DNA of 5,432 nt from positions 1-5,432 of the forward strand of contig JAUVKE010000186.1 in the NCBI GenBank assembly GCA_030592105.1, given 5' to 3'. Source of the DNA: Desulfobacteraceae bacterium (GTDB lineage Bacteria > Desulfobacterota > Desulfobacteria > Desulfobacterales > BuS5). Shown one piece after another: positions 1 to 5,432 of this stretch (within the stretch, counting starts at the first letter, position 1; each line of letters opens with the position of its first letter). The notes under the pieces were generated by a model. That model was not told where the DNA came from, made no database searches, and saw nothing but the letters and a program-made list of their open reading frames with translations. The position numbers were made by a program, and so were the translations under genes.

Positions 1-1017
1 AAGATGATTTATAAAATGCCTTATTAAAAGAGGGATATCGTCTATTCTGTCTTTTAAAGGGGGCACGTATATTGGAAAAACATTCAGCCGATAATAAAGA
101 TCTGCTCTGAATTTACTTTGCTTGACAAGGTGCATCAGGTCCTGATTCGACGCAGCAATAATTCTCACGTCAATTTTTATCGATTTTTCCCCCCCCACCC
201 TGTGAAAGGTTTTCTCCTCAATCAGCCTCAAAAGCTTTTTTTGCACTAACTGGGATGCATTTTCAACTTCATCTAAAAAAATAGTCCCTTTATCAGCCTG
301 TTCAAAGCGGCCATGCTTAATCCCCAAAGCTCCTGTGAATGCTCCTTTTTCGTGACCGAATAACTCCGATTCAAGAAGAGTCTCCGCAAGGGCGCCACAA
401 TCAACAACAACCATGGGAAAATTTTTCCTGTTGCTGTTATGATGAATCGCTTTTGCAAGCACCTCCTTACCTGTGCCGGTCTCTCCATAAATCATAACAG
501 TTGCATCTAAAGGGGCCACATTTTTAACCATATCGAAAACTGCGCGTATAGCCTTGCTTTTGCCTATGAGATTTCCCAGTCTGTATTTTTCTCCGATTCT
601 GCCCCTTAGTTCCCCCACATAACTTTTAAGCTTTCTGTTTTCTTCCTGCAAAGCAATTTTTTCACCTATTTTATCAAGAACAATACGGACATGATCAAAA
701 TTTAACGGTTTTACCAGAAATTCAAAAGCACCTCCTTTCATCGCTTCCACAGCCGACTCAACAGTTGCATAGCCAGTAATAACTACAATTTTAACATCAG
801 GATAAGTGTCACTGATCTGTTTTACCACCTCCTGGCCTGAAATCCCCGGCATGTTTAAATCTGTTATTACAACATGGCAATCCTGTTCTGACAATATCTT
901 AATGCCGCTGGCTCCATCGGAAGCAAGAAAGATCTCGTGCCCCCATTTGGAAAGCCTCAGGCGAAAGGTTCTTAGTATCGATTCTTCATCATCTATGATC
1001 AGAATTTTTAATTTCAT
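1..1017 (-). CDS. NtrC-family sigma-54-dependent response regulator (partial, C-terminus beyond left edge)
   Basis: This is the output half of the two-component system: a phosphorylation-controlled bacterial enhancer-binding protein that remodels sigma-54 RNA polymerase by ATP hydrolysis. The frame is open from an ATG at 1017 (in-frame stop immediately upstream) to the window edge, giving 339 residues. Residues 1-120 are a receiver with acidic pair D9/D10, phosphoacceptor D53 (V-I-T-D-L-N-M-P), T81 and K103, all intact. Residues 148-339 are most of the AAA+ domain: Walker A GETGTGKE (178-185), the sigma-54 contact loop GAFTGA (225-230), Walker B GTIFLDE (244-250), sensor-I Asn291 in AASN, and the arginine-rich FRADLYYRL (303-311). 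The end of the AAA+ domain and the expected Fis-type helix-turn-helix lie outside the window. The gene follows the kinase by 49 nt on the same strand, so they are probably co-transcribed, and its likely target is the sigma-54 promoter in the divergent spacer. Family assignment is very secure; the target is inferred. Confidence 0.96.
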   Translation of the reverse strand, partial: MKLKILIIDDEESILRTFRLRLSKWGHEIFLASDGASGIKILSEQDCHVVITDLNMPGISGQEVVKQISDTYPDVKIVVITGYATVESAVEAMKGGAFEFLVKPLNFDHVRIVLDKIGEKIALQEENRKLKSYVGELRGRIGEKYRLGNLIGKSKAIRAVFDMVKNVAPLDATVMIYGETGTGKEVLAKAIHHNSNRKNFPMVVVDCGALAETLLESELFGHEKGAFTGALGIKHGRFEQADKGTIFLDEVENASQLVQKKLLRLIEEKTFHRVGGEKSIKIDVRIIAASNQDLMHLVKQSKFRADLYYRLNVFPIYVPPLKDRIDDIPLLIRHFINHL

Positions 1018-1028
1018 TTAATCGACTA

Positions 1029-1033
1029 TCCTT
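1029..1033 (-). promoter_or_regulatory. Ribosome binding site of the response regulator
   Basis: AAGGA on the minus strand lies 11 nt before the ATG at 1017. It supports that start, as does the TAA directly upstream of the ATG. The 49-nt gap to the kinase stop codon shows no convincing hairpin, which fits read-through from the kinase gene. Confidence 0.6.
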
Positions 1034-1066
1034 ATACTGATTTTTCAAATTTTACTCTACATTAAA

Positions 1067-3442
1067 TTACCTGAAAGAAGATATATCAAACCGTTGCAAC
1101 AATCGTATTATATCGGTTTTGCTAAAAGGTTTTTGCAATATCTCTATCCCCAGGGCACCTATAATCTCTTTTTTTTCCTGTTCGAGAAAACTGGTCATAA
1201 ACGCAAAACGATTAAGGTATTGAGGACGTAAAGAACGAACCGCCTGGTACAGTTCGAATCCGCTTATCTCCGGCATTTTAATCTCTGTCAGCAAAAGATC
1301 ATATTCCTTTACCTTAATCTTTTTTAAAGCACTATAGCCACTATAAACAGCATCAATATCGCAGCCCATACTCGACATATGGTTTGAAACGGCTGTGCAT
1401 ATATGGGGGTCATCATCCACCACCAAAATAGAAAAAGGGATTGTGCAAAGGTCCTTGGATTTATCAGAATTTGAATCAAAAGAAGAGCGGGGCAAGGGAA
1501 ATCTTATTTCAAATTTTGTTCCAGTTCCATGGGTGGTATCCACAGAAATAATTCCCCCCATTTTTTGAATCATTCCGTGAACAATTGATAAACCAAGGCC
1601 GGCACCTTTTTGTCCATGCCGGGTGGTAAAAAAAGGATCAAAGATTTTTGTAATTCGGTCACCAGGTATCCCAGGGCCATTATCCTCAACCAGCAAAACA
1701 GCGCTCCCCTTGTCAACAAATGTCCTGATAATAATCAGGTCCCCCTTGCCGGACTCTTCAATTACATTAACGGCATTACGAACCAGATTTAATAATACCT
1801 GCTGAATTTCAATTACACCCGCCACAATCGACTTTATTGCAGGGTCAAGATCGAGAATCAATTCAATATTTCGTTTTTTAATTTCAGTAATCCGAATGTC
1901 GACCAGATTTCTTATGACCTCGTTCAAATCTATCAGACTACCTGTAAATGCGTCCCTGCCTGCAAATTCAGAAAGATTTTTTACAATTTTTCCGGCCCGC
2001 CTGGCATCATCGACTATTATCTTTGCTGCTTCCGCAGATTCCTTCACAAGTTCGGAATCCTCCTCAAGATGTTCGGCACATCCAATAATGCTGGTTAAAG
2101 GATTATTCAGTTCATGGGCAATTCCTGAAATAAAAAGTTTTAACGAACTCATTTTTTCTGATTGAATTCTCACCCTTAAAGTCTCTTCTTCCAGACGATT
2201 ACGTTCTGTAACATCATCCATAATAAGAACTGTTCCCCTTGTTCCTCCCAGGGAACCTTTTAAGGCAGCAGCGTTTACATCAAACAGAAGGGCATCTTTT
2301 CCATTAATTTGCAAAATCATCTTCATTTTACCAAAATATATTTTTTCTTTTTCTCTTCCATCTATTTTTTTCCATGATCGATCGGTCATATATATCCCAA
2401 GCCCGGAAAGTCTTTTTCCTTTGATGGAATCAACAGTTTTTCCAAGCTTGATTTTCATATCAGGATTTACAAACATAACCCGATCATTCTCATCAAGATA
2501 AATAATTCCCACAGATGCGGCATTAATAAGATTTTGATTAAATAGTTCCGTTTCACGCAATATCATTGCAATCTGACTGACTTCTCTTTCAAGACGATTT
2601 GAATACTCTTTTTCATGGGCTATCATCCGCTCACGAAGACGTACCTGGTCAGCTATATCGATAATCTCCATTGCCAAAAAAGCAACATTGCCTGCTGAAT
2701 TGAGAATAGGGCTCACAGAAAAAAGAAATAAATTGGGATCACTCTTTCCCAGGGCAAGAACGACCTCTATACCCACCTTTTCCCCGGTTCCGGCATCTTT
2801 AACCGCCCTTTGAAGTTTTTTTTGAGTTTTGCTAGAGTGCCCGAGCCAGACAGTATCACATATATACTGTTCTACAATTTCAGAGTGGGTTATACGCATG
2901 GCATTTAAAAAAGGCTGATTGCAGGAAATAACCCTTCCTTCCTTGTCACATTTGGCAACATATGCTCCCATGGAATCGATCCACTGCTGGGTTTCCCACT
3001 GATCTTTTCTAATTTCAGCCTGAAGCCTTTTTTGCTCAGTTATACTCTTACCTTCGGGAACAATGGCAATGATTTTTCCATTCATGTTGCGCACCGGAGA
3101 AATTGAAAAAAGCATGGGAACCCATTTGCCATCCCGATTGATGATAAAATCTTCAATCACAGAACTCTCCCCTGCAAAAGCTTTTGTCATCATATCTTTT
3201 GTCAGAGAAATAGTCTCTTTGGAATGGGTACGCCAGGGGGAATTAAGAAAATCGATGCCGACGATATTGTTGTATGAAGTATTTATCTTTTTTAAGGCAG
3301 CCCTGTTTGCGTATAAAACTTTCCCATTTAAATCTAAAATTCCCACCATTGTATCCATATGATCAAGGGTGTGAGCCAGAAGGTGTAAAAAATTTCGGGA
3401 ACATTCCACGGGATTAAAATGCATTTTTTTAATTTTAGTCAT
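1067..3442 (-). CDS. Soluble three-PAS hybrid sensor histidine kinase with C-terminal receiver
   Basis: This is the sensor half of the two-component system, 791 residues from the ATG at 3442. No transmembrane segment or signal peptide is visible, so it should sense a cytoplasmic cue. Approximate domains: PAS1 22-142, PAS2 148-270, a charged probable coiled coil 265-305, PAS3 302-415, HisKA 428-495 with phospho-His443 in AHELNNPLTSIIG, HATPase 542-651 with N-box Asn556, G1 DNGPG (587-591), F-box FDPFFTTR and G2 GAGLGL (613-618), then a receiver 670-785. The kinase core is complete. The receiver keeps D676-D678, T750 and K771 but has Glu720 (L-L-T-E-I-K-M-P) where the phosphoacceptor Asp should be, so it probably cannot take part in normal phosphotransfer. 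The frame extends 20 codons upstream to a TTG at 3502, but that has no ribosome binding site, whereas ATG 3442 has one. Its likely partner is the downstream NtrC-type regulator. The ligand is unknown; an aromatic or hydrocarbon substrate is plausible given the divergent enzyme gene. Confidence 0.95.
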   Translation of the reverse strand: MTKIKKMHFNPVECSRNFLHLLAHTLDHMDTMVGILDLNGKVLYANRAALKKINTSYNNIVGIDFLNSPWRTHSKETISLTKDMMTKAFAGESSVIEDFIINRDGKWVPMLFSISPVRNMNGKIIAIVPEGKSITEQKRLQAEIRKDQWETQQWIDSMGAYVAKCDKEGRVISCNQPFLNAMRITHSEIVEQYICDTVWLGHSSKTQKKLQRAVKDAGTGEKVGIEVVLALGKSDPNLFLFSVSPILNSAGNVAFLAMEIIDIADQVRLRERMIAHEKEYSNRLEREVSQIAMILRETELFNQNLINAASVGIIYLDENDRVMFVNPDMKIKLGKTVDSIKGKRLSGLGIYMTDRSWKKIDGREKEKIYFGKMKMILQINGKDALLFDVNAAALKGSLGGTRGTVLIMDDVTERNRLEEETLRVRIQSEKMSSLKLFISGIAHELNNPLTSIIGCAEHLEEDSELVKESAEAAKIIVDDARRAGKIVKNLSEFAGRDAFTGSLIDLNEVIRNLVDIRITEIKKRNIELILDLDPAIKSIVAGVIEIQQVLLNLVRNAVNVIEESGKGDLIIIRTFVDKGSAVLLVEDNGPGIPGDRITKIFDPFFTTRHGQKGAGLGLSIVHGMIQKMGGIISVDTTHGTGTKFEIRFPLPRSSFDSNSDKSKDLCTIPFSILVVDDDPHICTAVSNHMSSMGCDIDAVYSGYSALKKIKVKEYDLLLTEIKMPEISGFELYQAVRSLRPQYLNRFAFMTSFLEQEKKEIIGALGIEILQKPFSKTDIIRLLQRFDISSFR

Positions 3443-3451
3443 CACTTGGGA

Positions 3452-3455
3452 CCTC
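3452..3455 (-). promoter_or_regulatory. Ribosome binding site that decides the kinase start
   Basis: GAGG on the minus strand lies 9 nt before the ATG at 3442. No comparable motif precedes the upstream TTG at 3502 or the internal ATG at 3424. The first PAS domain begins well after residue 20 of the 3442 reading, so the shorter start loses no recognisable domain. Confidence 0.6.
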
Positions 3456-3517
3456 GGGAAATCTATATAAACAAGCAACTTAAAAACAGCCAAATCGGAC
3501 AAAACAGTATTACGAAA

Positions 3518-3540
3518 AAAAAAGACAAATAGTCTTATTT
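3518..3540. repeat. Imperfect inverted repeat, candidate enhancer (upstream activator) site
   Basis: The arms AAGAC (3522-3526) and GTCTT (3532-3536) are perfect complements around AAATA, and pairing resumes for three more A-T pairs after one A-A mismatch (3521/3537). The centre at 3529 is about 107 nt upstream of the start predicted from the sigma-54 promoter, a usual distance for NtrC-type activator sites. A dyad read by the regulator's dimeric helix-turn-helix is the attractive reading, but the arms are short and the region is AT-rich, so chance cannot be excluded. It also overlaps the upstream region of the kinase gene, so it could serve autoregulation. Confidence 0.35.
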
Positions 3541-3580
3541 TGATTTATTTTTTAAAGAGAAAAACTATTTATAGTAATTA

Positions 3581-3593
3581 ATTCAACGAATTA
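3581..3593 (+). promoter_or_regulatory. Candidate IHF binding site
   Basis: ATTCAACGAATTA fits the IHF consensus WATCAA-N4-TTR at every defined position but one (T instead of A at position 2). It lies between the candidate enhancer dyad and the -24/-12 promoter, where IHF bends DNA in many sigma-54 systems. The same bases form a perfect short dyad, TAATTC-AAC-GAATTA (3579-3593), so a second activator half-site is the alternative. The AT-rich context raises the chance of a random match. Confidence 0.35.
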
Positions 3594-3610
3594 TCGTATT
3601 AAATTTTTTT

Positions 3611-3626
3611 TGGCACCCATACTGCA
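3611..3626 (+). promoter_or_regulatory. Sigma-54 (-24/-12) promoter of the glycyl-radical enzyme gene
   Basis: TGGCAC (3611-3616), five bases, then CTGCA (3622-3626) matches the consensus TGGCAC-N5-TTGCA with one mismatch, and the invariant GG and GC have the exact required spacing. It points toward the enzyme gene, with a predicted start near 3636. The adjacent NtrC-type regulator with an intact GAFTGA loop is the activator such a promoter requires, which makes a chance match unlikely. Confidence 0.8.
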
Positions 3627-3636
3627 GTCTTCAATG

Positions 3637-3794
3637 CCATGATGAAACAAAATTACATTATAAATTTATTAAGACAAGTATAAATGTATCTTTATAAATT
3701 ACATAATTTCAGTACTTTTATATTTAAATTATAAATTAATATTATGTGATTGTCATTTTAATTTTTAAAACAGCCTTATAAAGGAGATAATTCC
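3637..3794 (+). other. Long AT-rich 5' leader of the enzyme transcript
   Basis: If transcription starts near 3636, the untranslated leader is about 158 nt. It is very AT-rich, with small palindromes such as TAAATTTA (3661-3668). I see no riboswitch-like conserved core, no GC-rich hairpin with U-run, and no ORF with a ribosome binding site. A second promoter within it is possible but not convincingly visible. Confidence 0.45.
3781..3786 (+). promoter_or_regulatory. Strong ribosome binding site of the glycyl-radical enzyme
   Basis: AAGGAG lies 8 nt before the ATG at 3795, close to ideal for a Shine-Dalgarno sequence. It fixes the start of the enzyme and suggests high expression, as expected for a slow catabolic glycyl-radical enzyme. 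Confidence 0.85.
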
Positions 3795-5432
3795 ATGGCA
3801 ACAACAGATAATCAAAACGAAATTAATGAACTATTGGAGAAAAGACAGTACTGGTGGTGGGCGGAAAAAGCCCGTTCCCCCAGAACTGACTATCTGAGAA
3901 AGGCTGTATGGTCAAAAGCGACCAAAGGTGCTTCTTACCTTCCAGGGATCAAAATGGATGAATATGGCCCGGTATTATACGCTGAGGTATTTGAAAAACC
4001 AGAAGCAATCGCAGAGCCATACATACTTTCATACGCCAAAGCCCTTGAAAATGTAAATGACAATATTCCTATTTTTATTGTCGATGAATCAAGAATTGTC
4101 GGGAACTGCGCATCAGCTCCCCATAAAATTTTCTGGGTTCCCATAGGATCTTATTCCCTGAATGAGGATTTCTTTAATGATAAAGATGATCTACTGGATG
4201 CTGAATCCCGTGATGCTATAAAAAAAGGGCTTGACGTAATAAAACCATGGACGCAGCAGACTCTTACGGAAAGGATACTCAGTAAAAGACAGATGATTAT
4301 GGCCAGGACTTCCCAGACATTTACAGGGGGGCCTCATCTTGAGAATACAGCTTACTGCACATCCCAGTTTGGTTATTACAAAAAAGGCTTTAATGCAATT
4401 ATTGAAGAGATCGACGCTAATCTTGCAAAGGCTAATGATGTTTTATATAAAGTTGGTGCCAAACCTGAATTTAAGGATGAAGAATACTATTTAAAAAGAG
4501 TCGACTCCTGGAAAGCCATGAAGCTGACCCTTGAATCTGTGATTCGTTATGCAAAAAGGCTTGCCAGGTTATCCAGGATTGTAGCTGAAAACTTTGAATC
4601 CGATCCTCAAAGGAAACAGGAACTTTTAGATATTGCTGAAAGGTGTGAATGGGTTCCTGCAAATCCACCAAGAAATTTTGCAGAGGCCCTGCAGTTTGAA
4701 CATATTCAAACGCAATGCCGTAAAAGAGAAAAATCAGACGGTTCATGGCCATCACACCCTGACTGGTGGTTCTGGGAATGGTATGAGCAGGATGTGGTTA
4801 AAGATAAAACCATTACCAGAGAAGATGCCATGGAGTATATGTGCGAATATCTTATTCGTGCATTTGAATACGGAAGCTGCCGTGACCGACAGTATCGCGA
4901 GCTCATGACCGGAGATCCAGGGCCCTATGTCTGGACCCTTGGGGGAATGGCCCCCGATGGAGAATTAAGGTATAACGATCTTACCAATTTAATCCTCGAG
5001 GCAGCAAGACTTGTCAGGGTTGTTTCCCCAACTTTTGCGCTGAGATACAATAACGAAATGCCTGCTGATATTTTAAAAAATGCCTTTGAATGTGTTCGCC
5101 ACGGTCTTGGATACCCCAACATAAGAAACGACCAGGTATTGATAAAGGCAAACATGTTTTGGAGCGGTACCCCTGAAAAAGAAGCCCGCACCTGGACTGC
5201 CCAGGCATGTATTGTGCCGTGCCCTGAAACAAAAGACGGATGTATGCCTGCACGCTATTCATCAAGTTCAACTTTGGGTTCAAAATGCGTTGAACTTGCG
5301 CTCTGGAATGGCTTTAATCCTTTGTTCAGGATGCAGGTAGGTCCTAAAACCGGTGATGTGAAAAACATGACCTTTGAGGATCTGATAGATGCAGTTGTTG
5401 AACAGTATAAGACAATGCACTGGGAAGCCTGC
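3795..5432 (+). CDS. Fumarate-adding glycyl-radical enzyme, large (alpha) subunit, BssA-like (partial, C-terminus beyond right edge)
   Basis: Probable catalytic subunit of an X-succinate synthase, which adds a hydrocarbon or alkylaromatic C-H carbon across fumarate in the cytoplasm of anaerobes. The window holds 546 residues, about two thirds of the family's roughly 850. The N-terminal half has the PFL-type segments I-F-I-V-D-E-S-R-I-V-G-N (97-108) and the Trp-rich HPDWWFWEWY. The active-site segment reads ACIVPCPETKDG, with Cys472 as predicted thiyl-radical Cys and Arg487 fifteen residues later. From memory, benzylsuccinate synthase alpha has an ACMSPCPTTKHG-like motif, catalytic Cys493 and fumarate-binding Arg508, the same spacing. 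KTGD follows in GPKTGDVKNMTF. Relatives with G-C-x-E-P (glycerol/choline lyases) do not match. The C-terminal glycyl-radical motif (RVxGY-like) and the activase gene must lie further right. Substrate is unresolved: toluene, p-cresol, p-cymene, 2-methylnaphthalene or other compounds are candidates. It is the first gene after its promoter, with no gamma-subunit gene ahead of it. Confidence 0.87.
   Translation, partial: MATTDNQNEINELLEKRQYWWWAEKARSPRTDYLRKAVWSKATKGASYLPGIKMDEYGPVLYAEVFEKPEAIAEPYILSYAKALENVNDNIPIFIVDESRIVGNCASAPHKIFWVPIGSYSLNEDFFNDKDDLLDAESRDAIKKGLDVIKPWTQQTLTERILSKRQMIMARTSQTFTGGPHLENTAYCTSQFGYYKKGFNAIIEEIDANLAKANDVLYKVGAKPEFKDEEYYLKRVDSWKAMKLTLESVIRYAKRLARLSRIVAENFESDPQRKQELLDIAERCEWVPANPPRNFAEALQFEHIQTQCRKREKSDGSWPSHPDWWFWEWYEQDVVKDKTITREDAMEYMCEYLIRAFEYGSCRDRQYRELMTGDPGPYVWTLGGMAPDGELRYNDLTNLILEAARLVRVVSPTFALRYNNEMPADILKNAFECVRHGLGYPNIRNDQVLIKANMFWSGTPEKEARTWTAQACIVPCPETKDGCMPARYSSSSTLGSKCVELALWNGFNPLFRMQVGPKTGDVKNMTFEDLIDAVVEQYKTMHWEAC

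Larger units (their letters stand above)
3443..3794. other. Divergent regulatory spacer between kinase and glycyl-radical enzyme genes
   Basis: This 352-nt AT-rich spacer separates two divergent genes. I find no credible coding sequence or RNA gene in it. Reading toward the enzyme gene it holds an inverted repeat (3518-3540), an IHF-like site (3581-3593), a sigma-54 promoter (3611-3626), a long AT-rich leader and a ribosome binding site (3781-3786). On the minus strand I could not identify a convincing promoter for the kinase and regulator genes; AT-rich -10-like hexamers occur around 3565-3575 but lack a well-spaced -35. Confidence 0.75.

Noticed and set aside
273..488. 71-codon minus-strand open frame overlapping the regulator
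   Set aside because: It is out of frame with the AAA+ domain, whose Walker A, GAFTGA and Walker B motifs are all read in the other frame across this stretch.
806..3362. Plus-strand open frames of 60-99 codons opposite the regulator and kinase
   Set aside because: They are antisense shadows of well-supported domain-rich genes.
3443..3502. In-frame upstream extension of the kinase to a TTG start at 3502
   Set aside because: No ribosome binding site precedes the TTG, the extra 20 residues match no domain, and the ATG at 3442 has a well-placed GAGG.
3518..3540. Inverted repeat with A/T flanks as an intrinsic terminator
   Set aside because: It lies upstream of both divergent genes with nothing to terminate, and the stem is short and GC-poor.
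3622..3640. Minus-strand sigma-54-like element (TGGCAT ... CTGCA) facing the kinase
   Set aside because: The distance between its GG and GC is one base too long for a -24/-12 promoter; it largely reflects the palindromic CTGCAG of the forward promoter.
3639..3683. Small ORF of 14 codons (ATG ATG AAA ... TAA) in the enzyme leader
   Set aside because: It has no ribosome binding site, starts almost at the predicted transcript start, and is expected by chance in such AT-rich DNA.
3935..5283. Several antisense open frames of 66-94 codons opposite the enzyme gene
   Set aside because: They overlap a clearly conserved coding sequence, lack ribosome binding sites and show no recognisable protein features.

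Overview
The window carries the start of a glycyl-radical enzyme gene and, divergent from it, the two genes of a two-component system that probably controls it. I see no RNA genes, mobile elements or CRISPR arrays. The organism looks like a strictly anaerobic bacterium, most plausibly a Desulfobacterales-type sulfate reducer (Desulfobacula/Desulfobacterium-like). The reasons are the predicted oxygen-sensitive fumarate-adding glycyl-radical enzyme, the long soluble multi-PAS hybrid kinase, the NtrC-type sigma-54 regulator, and moderately AT-rich genes with very AT-rich spacers. The taxonomic call is an inference, not a match.

Left part, minus strand. Positions 3442 to 1067 encode a 791-residue cytosolic hybrid histidine kinase: three PAS domains, HisKA, HATPase and a C-terminal receiver. 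After a 49-nt gap, the gene starting at 1017 encodes an NtrC-family response regulator with receiver and AAA+ sigma-54-interaction domain. It runs off the left edge after 339 codons, before its DNA-binding domain. Gene order and spacing suggest one transcript.

Right part, plus strand. Position 3795 to the right edge holds the first 546 codons of a pyruvate-formate-lyase-like glycyl-radical enzyme. Its active-site segment, with Cys472 in an A-C-I-V-P-C-P context and Arg487 fifteen residues later, matches the benzylsuccinate-synthase-type fumarate-adding group (X-succinate synthases, which activate hydrocarbons or alkylaromatics by addition to fumarate). It lacks the G-C-x-E-P active-site form of dehydratase and lyase relatives. 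The exact substrate cannot be read from the sequence.

The divergent spacer (3443-3794) ties the two halves together. It contains a near-consensus sigma-54 -24/-12 promoter (3611-3626) facing the enzyme gene, an IHF-like site upstream of it, an inverted repeat about 107 nt upstream of the predicted start (a typical enhancer position), and an AT-rich leader of about 158 nt ending in a strong ribosome binding site. The proposed circuit is: the soluble PAS kinase senses a substrate or redox cue, phosphorylates the NtrC-type regulator, and this activates sigma-54 transcription of the fumarate-adding enzyme. An oddity is that the kinase's own receiver has Glu in place of the phosphoacceptor Asp.
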